NCBI RefSeq assembly: GCF_001721645.1
Contig: NZ_CP017141.1
Coordinates: 186,001 to 250,000, forward strand
Length of the DNA stretch: 64,000 nucleotides
DNA from: Pedobacter steynii
Lineage (GTDB): Bacteria; Bacteroidota; Bacteroidia; Sphingobacteriales; Sphingobacteriaceae
Direction of reading: 5' to 3'
Shown piece after piece: positions 1 through 6,906 of the stretch (position 1 is the first letter of the stretch; each line of letters begins with the position of its first letter). The position numbers were made by a program, and so were the translations under genes. The notes under the pieces were generated by a model. That model was not told the origin of the DNA. It ran no database searches and saw nothing but the letters and a program-made list of their open reading frames with translations.

Positions 1-70
1 CAGGACTGGTATTCCCTTCCAGATAAAGTTTAAATAATTTCTTTGCTTCTTCGTTAGTATTCACTTTCAT
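1..70 (-). CDS. FecR-family anti-sigma factor, N-terminal fragment (cut by window edge)
   Basis: Only the first 23 codons lie in the window (ATG at 70-68). They read MKVNTNEEAKKLFKLYL followed by EGNTSP. This resembles the N-terminal helix of Bacteroidota FecR-type anti-sigma proteins, which commonly start with a LFxxYLxGxxSPEE-like stretch. The gene lies directly downstream of the ECF sigma gene on the same strand, the classic sigma/anti-sigma order. A strong terminator separates the two, so the fragment may be transcribed by read-through or from its own promoter. The call rests on a short sequence and on context. Confidence 0.5.
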   Translation of the reverse strand, partial: MKVNTNEEAKKLFKLYLEGNTSP

Positions 71-186
71 TACTTTAAGACGGCCAAACTTCTGCCTGTC
101 TATAAGTATATATCCCGCTAATGGGCAAGATGTCTAGTCGGAACTGAAATAAATTTCAAATAATTTATAATGCACTGAAAATCAGC

Positions 187-215
187 AAAAAAAACCTCAG
201 CAAGTTTTGCTGAGG
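187..215 (-). terminator. Rho-independent terminator of the ECF sigma gene
   Basis: A 9-bp perfect stem (CCTCAGCAA at 195-203, TTGCTGAGG at 207-215, 3-nt loop) is followed on the minus strand by eight T residues (A-run at 187-194). It lies 25 bp after the sigma-factor stop codon. Confidence 0.85.
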
Positions 216-240
216 CCAATCAAAATAGGGATAGATTGAT

Positions 241-834
241 TTAGGAAATGGTAAATACTGTAAATAAAACAAGTACAGTTTCCGGCGTATGGATTTTAAA
301 ATATTGTCTGATATGGCTTAAAGACTTTGCCATATGACTATGTACAGTGTTTCTGGAAATATTCAATTCGTTAGAAATGTGCTCGTAAGTTGCACCTTCC
401 TCCCGGCTTAGCTTAAAGACCTTTTTACTTTGTGGTGGTAAACTATTGATTGCTTTTTCAGCAAGGTTACGATAGTCCCTTAAATCCATAAAACTGGCAA
501 TAGGATCATAAACCTGTTCTATCTTTAGTATTTCATTCTGATAAGCACTAGCCTTCGCTTTCCGTTGAAATTCTTTAAATACCAGGTTTCTGGTAATGGT
601 TAATAAAAAAGCATCAAAATCTTTGGACGCATCTATCGTATGTTTATATTTCCATAAGCGTACAAAAACCAGTTGTGTCAACTCAGCAGCTGATTCGGAA
701 CACCTTACAAAGCGATAGGCAAACTGGTGCACCTTTCCCTTATAACGATAATATAATTCATTAAAAGCAGCCGTATCACCTTCACGAAGCAAAACAACCA
801 ATTTCTCAAGCAAGGATTTGTCTAACTGTTTCAA
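241..834 (-). CDS. ECF-type RNA polymerase sigma factor (sigma-70 family)
   Basis: A 197-residue protein with the two-domain layout of Bacteroidota ECF sigma factors. Region 2 lies at about residues 20-95 (AFNELYYRYKGKVHQFAYRF, then LTQLVFVRLW and FLLTITRNLVF). Region 4 lies at about residues 125-180, with a helix-turn-helix around YEHISNELNISRNTVHSHM. It probably recruits RNA polymerase to outer-membrane transporter or cell-surface genes together with the FecR-like protein encoded next. No ATG occurs in the first 115 codons, so the start is taken as TTG at 834. The C-terminus ends in a hydrophobic stretch (VLVLFTVFTIS), which is mildly unusual. The target regulon is not visible here. Confidence 0.88.
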   Translation of the reverse strand: MKQLDKSLLEKLVVLLREGDTAAFNELYYRYKGKVHQFAYRFVRCSESAAELTQLVFVRLWKYKHTIDASKDFDAFLLTITRNLVFKEFQRKAKASAYQNEILKIEQVYDPIASFMDLRDYRNLAEKAINSLPPQSKKVFKLSREEGATYEHISNELNISRNTVHSHMAKSLSHIRQYFKIHTPETVLVLFTVFTIS

Positions 835-945
835 AATAATTGAGGATAAGATTCTTCCGTTTTTATACTTCCGAAAGTAGGTCCCCTATTTTAACTTAGT
901 ATTAAGCCTAAATCAAATGTGTTAACGCGTTTTCTTTTTTTGAGT

Positions 946-2352
946 TTAACGGTGTGTAAAGACCATGCTGTGTACCGCTTTACTAACATGACTATCAGAA
1001 AGAACCAGCATCTTCTTCTGAACGGTTCCAGCCTCATTTACAGCAGAAAGTTTTCCGGATATTTTTTTCTGAGCTGAAATCTGATCCAGGGCCTTGCTCA
1101 ATAAAGCATCATTTATATTTCCGAACGGAACTAAAGGAAGTACGGTAAATTCACTCATTTCTATATCAGGATTGATTCCCGCACTATAGCCTCCCTGCCC
1201 CTGTGCATTGAACAGCTTATAGATGATTGGATACATCTCCCAATTTACCTGTCTGGGTATTCTCTGATCCCGGATTAAGAAACTGGCCTCATCTTTACCC
1301 ACAGTTTTTTCTCCAATGACCCTCACTTGCATATAGGGTTTGAGGTTATTGATGAATACCTCTGATGCAGATGCAGTAGCTCCGGTAGCCAGGACAAAAA
1401 CCCGTTTTAGGCTCAGGTTGCTTTGAAGAAGGGTGTTAAAATCCACTCGCTGATCAAAGGTTGCCGCTGCTCCGATTGATTCCTTTCTCGTTCCACCGTT
1501 CTTATTTCCTTTATAAGTGATGAAATCTGTATCATAGTTTATTCCGGGTGCAATCATGGCACACAAAGCGGCCGCTTCAGATACATCTCCACCTGAATTA
1601 TACCGCAAATCTATAATCAGATCTGAAATGCCCGAACTTTTAAATGCTGAAAAAACCGGAATTAATGTACCTGAAATACCTGCAGAAAAACCATCTATAT
1701 AAACGTAGCCTATTTTCAGCTTCTCTCTTTCTATCACCTCATGGACTGCCGGCTGTTCAAAAGTCAAACCAGCAATCATATTCAATTCGGATTGATCAAT
1801 ATACTGTCCTTCTTTAAATTCCGCCAGCATAAGTTTCGTATTCCTGCCATTGAGCAGTTCCTGATCAAATGCCCTGGCGTTGCTGTTCGTAAAACTCTTT
1901 CCGTTAACTTTACTGATATAGTTACCTCTTTTCAGGCCATATCTTTCTGCAGGAGATCCCTTTAGGACGCACTTTATCAGACCAAAAACCCGCCCGGTTA
2001 CCGGCTCCTGAATTATTGCATATTCAAAGCCATATAAGGAACGGGAACTTGGCGCACCCGCCTGATCAGGCAAATAAAGCTGGGAAAAGCGGTCTGCTGT
2101 GTTTCTTACCGAACTGAAAAATGTACCTGGAACCTGGGCCAGATCAGGCTTTGAGGGCAACTGATCAGCCCAATAATAGTATCGTCTTAAACTGTCAAGA
2201 ATCCAGGTATTGACCTGCTCATTACTTCCCTGAGGATATTCTCTTTTTGCATTGTCCTTTTTGCAGGCCCCAATCATCAGGATGAATCCCATAAAAAATC
2301 CCGGAATAATCAGTCTGATCAATTGATTAATCCTGCTGTCTTGAATCTTCAT
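946..2352 (-). CDS. S41-family C-terminal processing-type peptidase, lipoprotein
   Basis: A 468-residue exported serine protease. The N-terminus has a hydrophobic segment and a lipobox (LMIGAC, Cys30) followed by KKD, suggesting a lipidated periplasmic or surface protein. A PDZ-like part is visible at about 105-190 (GSPAERYGLKRGNYISKVNG). The S41 core follows: DLRYNSGG at 248-255 and TASASE at 326-331. From family knowledge the catalytic dyad would be Ser328 and Lys353, in GEKTVGK. Tail-specific peptidases of this type cleave proteins near their C-terminus; the substrate is unknown. The ATG at 2352 begins a good lipoprotein signal. A TAATTTTG box on the minus strand at 2391-2384 could be its -7 promoter element. 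Confidence 0.88.
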   Translation of the reverse strand: MKIQDSRINQLIRLIIPGFFMGFILMIGACKKDNAKREYPQGSNEQVNTWILDSLRRYYYWADQLPSKPDLAQVPGTFFSSVRNTADRFSQLYLPDQAGAPSSRSLYGFEYAIIQEPVTGRVFGLIKCVLKGSPAERYGLKRGNYISKVNGKSFTNSNARAFDQELLNGRNTKLMLAEFKEGQYIDQSELNMIAGLTFEQPAVHEVIEREKLKIGYVYIDGFSAGISGTLIPVFSAFKSSGISDLIIDLRYNSGGDVSEAAALCAMIAPGINYDTDFITYKGNKNGGTRKESIGAAATFDQRVDFNTLLQSNLSLKRVFVLATGATASASEVFINNLKPYMQVRVIGEKTVGKDEASFLIRDQRIPRQVNWEMYPIIYKLFNAQGQGGYSAGINPDIEMSEFTVLPLVPFGNINDALLSKALDQISAQKKISGKLSAVNEAGTVQKKMLVLSDSHVSKAVHSMVFTHR

Positions 2353-2439
2353 TTTTTTCGCATTAGCTTTGATTGGCTAAACACAAAATTAATGCAGCAC
2401 TATAAACAAATTGTTAAGCCCTCTTCAATTCCATCTCAT

Positions 2440-3336
2440 TTACAGCAGATTAAAATCCTCCCAGACTACCGAGCTGATTTTCCAACCCTTTCTGGTTTTA
2501 ATGAACTGAAAAATCTTATTTCCGGTAGCTTTAAATGGAATTCCGTTTAATGTGCCGCTTTTCTCATATGTTGAATATCGCTGAGCAATATTTCCGTAAA
2601 TGCCGGTCTTGTGGTTGATTTCACTTTCAGCAAAACCGGTTAAAGTTCCGTCAGAAAGTATTTGCCGGCGGGGTTCAATAAAAGCGTTCAGATTATAAAT
2701 TTCTTCATCCAGTCCGCTTTTTTTGATAAAGGTGCTTTCCGTCAAACAAATTTCGGGGATAGATTCCCAGTCTGGCTTCTGATGATTTACATTACTGAAA
2801 ACAGAAAAGAAACGACTGGTAAGCTGGTTTAGTAACAACTGATCAATTTCAATGGAGTAAAGCAAAAGCTCTTTATTTTCAACATTGATCTCCCGATCAA
2901 ACACCAGACCTAAGCGTTCTAAAAGCCGGACAGAACTCTTGTTTGTTTTTAATGCTGTTGCCAGAATCCGGCTATGTGCACTAAGTGTTGATGGATGGTT
3001 CAGCACCGCTGATGCTGCTTCATAAGCATATCCCTTACCTTCGTATACAGGAAGAAAAGCAAACCCAATATCATCATGTTCGAAATAATCACGTCTGATC
3101 ATGCTCACCATCCCAATCGTGGTACCTTCTTCTTTCAACCTGACGGTGAAATAACCGAATTTAGGATTATCTATAATTTTCTGAATATAGGCACTCGCCT
3201 CCTCTTCATTATTGACGTTTCTATCTCCAATAAATCGTTTCCAACCATCGGTATTTAAAAGCTCCAGCATAAACACCTTGTCATCCAAAGTGATGTCATT
3301 AATAAAAAGTCGTTCCGTAACTATATTAGTTTGCAT
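2440..3336 (-). CDS. GNAT acetyltransferase fused to an NTF2/SnoaL-like domain
   Basis: About 298 residues. Residues 1-165 look like a RimJ/RimL-type N-acetyltransferase (TERLFINDIT start, DIGFAFLPVYEGKGYAYEAA as acetyl-CoA loop, NKSSVRLLERLGLVFD near the end of the fold). Residues 170-298 do not belong to GNAT. They contain LTSRFFSVFSNVN, ending in a strand pair with FQFIKTRKGWKISSVVWEDF, typical of SnoaL/NTF2-like alpha+beta cone domains. ATG at 3336 is preferred to the TTG one codon upstream. The stop of the upstream esterase gene lies only a few bases away, so the two are co-transcribed. The acceptor substrate is unknown. Confidence 0.8.
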   Translation of the reverse strand: MQTNIVTERLFINDITLDDKVFMLELLNTDGWKRFIGDRNVNNEEEASAYIQKIIDNPKFGYFTVRLKEEGTTIGMVSMIRRDYFEHDDIGFAFLPVYEGKGYAYEAASAVLNHPSTLSAHSRILATALKTNKSSVRLLERLGLVFDREINVENKELLLYSIEIDQLLLNQLTSRFFSVFSNVNHQKPDWESIPEICLTESTFIKKSGLDEEIYNLNAFIEPRRQILSDGTLTGFAESEINHKTGIYGNIAQRYSTYEKSGTLNGIPFKATGNKIFQFIKTRKGWKISSVVWEDFNLL

Positions 3337-3343
3337 CAATCGC

Positions 3344-4183
3344 TTAATTTTTTTGATTTAATAATTGGAATCCTTTATATAACGCCATATGCAATACGTC
3401 TGCATGTGTTGCCTCAGGAAAGAATGCAAAATCTACTTTTAATTGTGCATGATTGAGATCCTTTAGCACCTCAGACAACTTTTTTGCATCTTCTTCCATA
3501 ATTTTGCCCTCCTTACCTACTGCAACATAGACCTTAACTTTTTTACCTGGAAAAGATTTCGATAAACCAGAGGATTGGGTCAACAGGGATTCATTATCCC
3601 ACCATAAACTTGGGCTTATAATCAGATAATTATTAAACAAACCAGGTTCTTTGAACAAAATCTCTGTAGCCAACAGCCCTCCCAGCGATTGTCCGATCAA
3701 TGTTTTGGAAGCATTGGTTTTATAATTTTTTTCAATATAAGGTTGTGCCTCCTTACTCAGGAACTTGATAAAGTTTGCAGATTTACCCGTCGTAGGAAAA
3801 TCTTCCTTATCCTTTGCCACCGTAGTAGGGAAAGTGAAATCTCTTTTCCTGTCTACATTCGCAATCCCCACCACAATTGATTTCGGCATCATCTCCGTCA
3901 GATTAAAGAACTGAACCAATCCAGACACATGTATAAAATCTTCATTTGCCGATCCATCCAGTAAATAAATCACCGGATAAGTAGTTGCTGAATCTGCACT
4001 ATAGCCCTGAGGTAAATAAATATTCAGAATTCTTGTTTCTGAAAGTACAGCTGACCGTATTTCGTCGGTTTTGCCTAATGTGAAAGCCTTACTAATCACC
4101 TTCTCCGAATGGGAAGAACTCTGCCCATTAACCTGATTACCGAAAAAAATAAAAGAGAAAAAAAATAGCAACAATTGTTTCAT
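3344..4183 (-). CDS. Exported alpha/beta-hydrolase, putative esterase (esterase D/Fes-like family)
   Basis: A 279-residue protein when read from the ATG at 4183, which begins a clean signal peptide (MKQLLLFFFSFIFFGNQVNG, cleavage before Q21). A start 30 bp upstream would spoil the signal. The fold is of the PF00756 type: IYLPQGYSAD, then VIYLLDG (HxxxG-like oxyanion region), nucleophile elbow GQSLGG with Ser166, and likely catalytic His260 in EATHADVLH. Family members hydrolyse esters of siderophores, S-formylglutathione or acyl groups; the substrate here is not evident. A TACTTTTG motif sits 5 bp before the start codon (4196-4189), so the transcript may be almost leaderless. Confidence 0.85.
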   Translation of the reverse strand: MKQLLLFFFSFIFFGNQVNGQSSSHSEKVISKAFTLGKTDEIRSAVLSETRILNIYLPQGYSADSATTYPVIYLLDGSANEDFIHVSGLVQFFNLTEMMPKSIVVGIANVDRKRDFTFPTTVAKDKEDFPTTGKSANFIKFLSKEAQPYIEKNYKTNASKTLIGQSLGGLLATEILFKEPGLFNNYLIISPSLWWDNESLLTQSSGLSKSFPGKKVKVYVAVGKEGKIMEEDAKKLSEVLKDLNHAQLKVDFAFFPEATHADVLHMALYKGFQLLNQKN

Positions 4184-4327
4184 ACTGTCAAAAGTAGCAA
4201 TCCTGTCAAACAAATATCAGCTGATCAGCAAATAATTTTAAATAATTTGTAAAAAGAAAATCATAAATAGAAATCTAATAGTGTTTGTACTTTGCGGGCG
4301 ATAACTCAAAAATTAAATAGAGCGCAT

Positions 4328-5284
4328 ATGAAAACAAAAGAGATCACAATTATAGGTCTTGGTGGTGTTGGAGGTTATTTCGGGTTTAAGCTGGCACAGA
4401 AATATTTGTCTGATGAATCTGTAAACATTTCTTTTATTGCCAGAGAGCAGACCTATAAGACGGTCAAAGAGAATGGATTGACTTTGCTTTCAGCAGAACA
4501 TGAAAATTCGGTTGCCCATTCAAAACAGATTTACAAAAGCATTGAAGAATTGCCAGAGACGGATATATTCGTCGTATGTGTAAAGGAATATGACCTGGAA
4601 AATATTTGTCAGCAATTAAAAAACAGGGTCAATGACGAGACCGTAATTTTACCCTTAATGAATGGAGTGGATATATATGAAAGAATCCGTAAAATTATTC
4701 CGAATGGGATTGTACTTCCCTCCTGTGTATATGTGGCCTCCCATATTAAAGAAAAGGGAACGGTAGAACATAAAGGCAATCCAGGCAAAATAGTGATGGG
4801 AAAAGACCCTAAAAATCCAGAATATGATGCTCAGGAAATTGCAAACCTGCTGAAGGCAGCCGGCATTGACCTCGACTATAAAGAAAACTCTTTCCCTGAT
4901 ATCTGGACAAAATATTTCTTTATCGCCAGTTTCGGTTTAGTTACCGCAAGATACAACAAATCAATCGGACAGGTAGTTGAAGAACCGGCATTGCATAACA
5001 GGGCGGCTTTGATTATGAAAGAAATCGAGGCAATCGCTGAAAAGAAGGAAATTTCCATACCTGAGGATATTATCGAAAAAACCTTCCAGAAAGCAGCTTC
5101 CTTTCCTTACCATACCCCCACTTCCCTGCAACTGGATGTACAGTCCGGAAAGGAAAATACAGAACTGGAACTTTTTGCCGGAGCCATCATTGACTATGGA
5201 AAAGTGTTGGCGGTCCCTGTTCTGGAAACTCAACTGATATACGATGAAATCGCTTCGGGGATCCTCTGTCCGTTCCTGCCCTGA
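4328..5284 (+). CDS. panE: 2-dehydropantoate 2-reductase (ketopantoate reductase), 3' end abutting the IS
   Basis: A 318-residue protein that reduces 2-dehydropantoate to pantoate with NADPH in pantothenate/CoA synthesis. The Rossmann motif GLGGVGGYFG is at residues 10-19 and the ApbA C-terminal domain follows (KYFFIASFGLVTARY, then PTSLQLDVQSGKENTELE). ATG at 4328 is chosen because the Rossmann strand follows directly; an upstream extension from 4292 has no homologous character. The last residues (LCPFLP) run into the left terminal repeat of the IS, and the TGA stop is part of the IS end. The native C-terminus has therefore probably lost or exchanged only a few residues, and the enzyme may still work. 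A paralogue in a distinct pathway is possible. Confidence 0.85.
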   Translation: MKTKEITIIGLGGVGGYFGFKLAQKYLSDESVNISFIAREQTYKTVKENGLTLLSAEHENSVAHSKQIYKSIEELPETDIFVVCVKEYDLENICQQLKNRVNDETVILPLMNGVDIYERIRKIIPNGIVLPSCVYVASHIKEKGTVEHKGNPGKIVMGKDPKNPEYDAQEIANLLKAAGIDLDYKENSFPDIWTKYFFIASFGLVTARYNKSIGQVVEEPALHNRAALIMKEIEAIAEKKEISIPEDIIEKTFQKAASFPYHTPTSLQLDVQSGKENTELELFAGAIIDYGKVLAVPVLETQLIYDEIASGILCPFLP

Positions 5285-5293
5285 GTTTACATA
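5282..5293 (+). repeat. Left terminal inverted repeat of the IS3-family element
   Basis: TGAGTTTACATA; its exact complement is at 6581-6592. It starts with TG, as IS3-family ends do, and it supplies the stop codon of the preceding panE gene. Confidence 0.75.
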
Positions 5294-5316
5294 AGAAAGT
5301 TTTTCAAGAGAGAAAA

Positions 5317-5688
5317 ATGAGTATGAAAAATGAACGTCCAAACAAAAGAAAAGGAGGCACAGAGTGGAATCATTCCGAGAGTCTTAGAGTACAGATCGCC
5401 TTAGAGTATCTTGATGGTGATTTTAGCCAGGTTCAAATAGAACGTAAGTATGGGTTATCGCCCAATACGGTTTATAGATTCGTATCTTGGTACAAAAGTA
5501 ATCATAACCATCTTATGCCAGAAGCCGTCAACGTAGCTGAAGAGCTGCCTTTCAGCGCTAAAGAACGAAGAGAGCTGAAAAAGCGGCTGGCCTTATCAGA
5601 ACTGAAGGTCGCCGTGCTGGAAAAAGTGATTGCCATTGCTAATGAGGAATATGGTACAGATCTTAAAAAAAAAGCTGCTACCAAGTGA
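5317..5688 (+). CDS. IS3-family transposase OrfA
   Basis: A 123-residue DNA-binding subunit. A helix-turn-helix lies at about residues 22-60 (ALEYLDGDFSQVQIERKYGL then SPNTVYRFVSWYK). A leucine-zipper-like helix follows (RELKKRLALSELKVAVLEKV) for multimerisation. The gene ends in an A9 run at 5665-5673, where a -1 shift would join orfB in frame. The stop TGA overlaps the GTG of orfB by four bases. OrfA alone typically limits transposition, while the OrfAB fusion acts as the transposase. Confidence 0.92.
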   Translation: MSMKNERPNKRKGGTEWNHSESLRVQIALEYLDGDFSQVQIERKYGLSPNTVYRFVSWYKSNHNHLMPEAVNVAEELPFSAKERRELKKRLALSELKVAVLEKVIAIANEEYGTDLKKKAATK

Positions 5689-6587
5689 TCTCAGAACTCA
5701 GAGGCACCCGCAAATACTATAGCATAGCTCTTCTTTGCGCCACATTTGATTATACCAGGCAAGCCTGGTATAATCATCTAAAAAGTGTTGAATTGCATCT
5801 TCTGGAGGAGCATATTGTACTTGAAAAAATCATTGAGATCCGTAAAGCGCTTCCTAAAACAGGATGCATAAAGTTGTATAAAGAACTCAATAATGGCTTT
5901 TTACAGGCCCATGGTATCACTATGGGAAGAGATGCGGTATTTGAATTCGTACGTTCTAATGGAATGTTGATCAAGACAAAAAAGAAATGGGTTCGTACAA
6001 CAAATTCTTTTCACCGGTTTAAAGTTCATCCTGATCTGGTGCAGCGCAGGCCAGCGATACATGCTGAAGAAATATGGGTAAGCGATATTACTTATCTGCG
6101 TACCAGTACTTGTTTTCTTTATTTATCACTAATCACAGATGCCTATTCAAGAAAGATCGTAGGTCATCATTTGGCGACTGATTTAAAGGCAATCGGATGT
6201 ATTAAAGCATTAAATCTAGCCTTAAAAGGAAGATTGTATCCAAACAGACCCCTTATTCATCACTCAGACAGAGGAACTCAATATTGTTGCGATGACTATG
6301 TGACCATGCTTAAAGACAATGGAATACAAATCAGTATGACTCAGACAGGCAGTCCATATGATAATGCAATAGCAGAAAGAGTGAATGGAATACTGAAAAT
6401 GGAACTAGGGTTGGAAAAGACCTTTAAAAATGTAGCCCAGGCGAAAGTATCAGTAGAACTGGCTATGGATAAATACAATAATTTAAGAATGCATTCCAGT
6501 TGCGAATTCCAAACCCCACAGCTGACTCACATGGTGGAGAATATCGTTCCAAAACAACAAAAAACACAATCCTTACTGCCTATGTAA
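5685..6587 (+). CDS. IS3-family transposase OrfB (DDE integrase core)
   Basis: A 300-residue rve-type catalytic subunit. The acidic triad is intact: Asp134 (WVSDITYL), Asp195 (HHSDRGTQY) and Glu231 (DNAIAERVNG), with exactly 35 residues between the last two, the DDX35E spacing of IS3. An HTH_21-like region precedes it (TGCIKLYKELNNGFLQAHGI). The frame is open upstream of the GTG back to the A9 run, so the functional product is probably an OrfAB frameshift fusion. The stop codon lies inside the right terminal repeat. Nothing looks decayed, so the element may be active. Confidence 0.93.
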   Translation: MISELRGTRKYYSIALLCATFDYTRQAWYNHLKSVELHLLEEHIVLEKIIEIRKALPKTGCIKLYKELNNGFLQAHGITMGRDAVFEFVRSNGMLIKTKKKWVRTTNSFHRFKVHPDLVQRRPAIHAEEIWVSDITYLRTSTCFLYLSLITDAYSRKIVGHHLATDLKAIGCIKALNLALKGRLYPNRPLIHHSDRGTQYCCDDYVTMLKDNGIQISMTQTGSPYDNAIAERVNGILKMELGLEKTFKNVAQAKVSVELAMDKYNNLRMHSSCEFQTPQLTHMVENIVPKQQKTQSLLPM

Positions 6588-6746
6588 ACTCAAAACAGGA
6601 AAATCAGCATTTTTGGGTAAACTTATATCAGTAATAAAATTTATCATTGTAAACCTATATCAGTAAAACAAAAAAACTACGTAAACACTAATCAGTAATT
6701 TACTTTCTGTATGTAAACTTATTGCAGTATAAGACACTCTGTAAAC
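6584..6746 (+). repeat. Tandem array of GTAAAC-headed repeats with 32-bp period
   Basis: The core GTAAAC recurs at 6584, 6617, 6649, 6681, 6713 and 6741, spaced 33, 32, 32, 32 and 28 bp. The four central copies share a longer motif of the form GTAAACNTANTNCAGTA (17 bp), followed by about 15 bp of unrelated AT-rich DNA. The first copy is the IS right inverted repeat. A 32-bp period places the copies on nearly the same helical face, as expected for repeated protein-binding sites. Confidence 0.8.
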
Positions 6747-6906
6747 AGACTCTGGGGTTGGAAGGTAGTTGCGAGGTAGTTGACCGGTATCTGGGAGGTA
6801 GTTGCAAGGTTATTTAACCTTTCAACTACCTCGTAACTACCTCTCAGCTACCTCCCAGATCCGGACTCATTACGGAGGGTCTCCGAAGCGAACTCAAGCT
6901 CACCTA
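6593..6906. other. Gene-free stretch between the IS and the efflux operon
   Basis: This 314-bp stretch has no credible coding sequence. It is occupied by most of the 32-bp repeat array, the GGTAGTTG palindrome and a short CGGAG-GGT-CTCCG hairpin at 6873-6885. Confidence 0.7.
6764..6864. repeat. Imperfect palindrome built from GGTAGTTG/CAACTACC repeats
   Basis: Three GGTAGTTG copies (6764-6771, 6775-6782, 6797-6804) face three complementary copies (CAACTACC at 6823-6830, TAACTACC at 6834-6841, CAGCTACC at 6845-6852). The outer part CCGG(T)ATCTGGGAGGTA (6784-6800) pairs with 6849-6864 with only one bulged base. A transcript from either strand would fold into a long branched hairpin. It lies between the convergent IS and efflux operon and could terminate or stabilise the efflux mRNA. 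Confidence 0.7.

Larger units (their letters stand above)
5282..6592 (+). mobile_element. IS3-family insertion sequence (minimum extent)
   Basis: The element carries overlapping orfA and orfB with intact HTH and DDE motifs. A 12-bp perfect terminal inverted repeat, TGAGTTTACATA at 5282-5293 and its complement at 6581-6592, brackets both genes. Four further bases (CCTG at 5275-5278 and CAGG at 6596-6599) also match at the same distance. No flanking target duplication is evident at these borders. Repeats of the GTAAAC core continue to 6746, so the true right end may lie further right. Confidence 0.8.

Noticed and set aside
4961..5341. Minus-strand open frame across panE and the IS left end
   Set aside because: It is the antisense shadow of panE, and its sequence is low-complexity and rich in aromatic residues.
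6617..6729. Possible CRISPR array (repeats with regular 32-bp spacing)
   Set aside because: The conserved part is only 17 bp, degenerate between copies, with spacers of about 15 bp and no cas genes. It is better explained as transposon-end or iteron-like sites.
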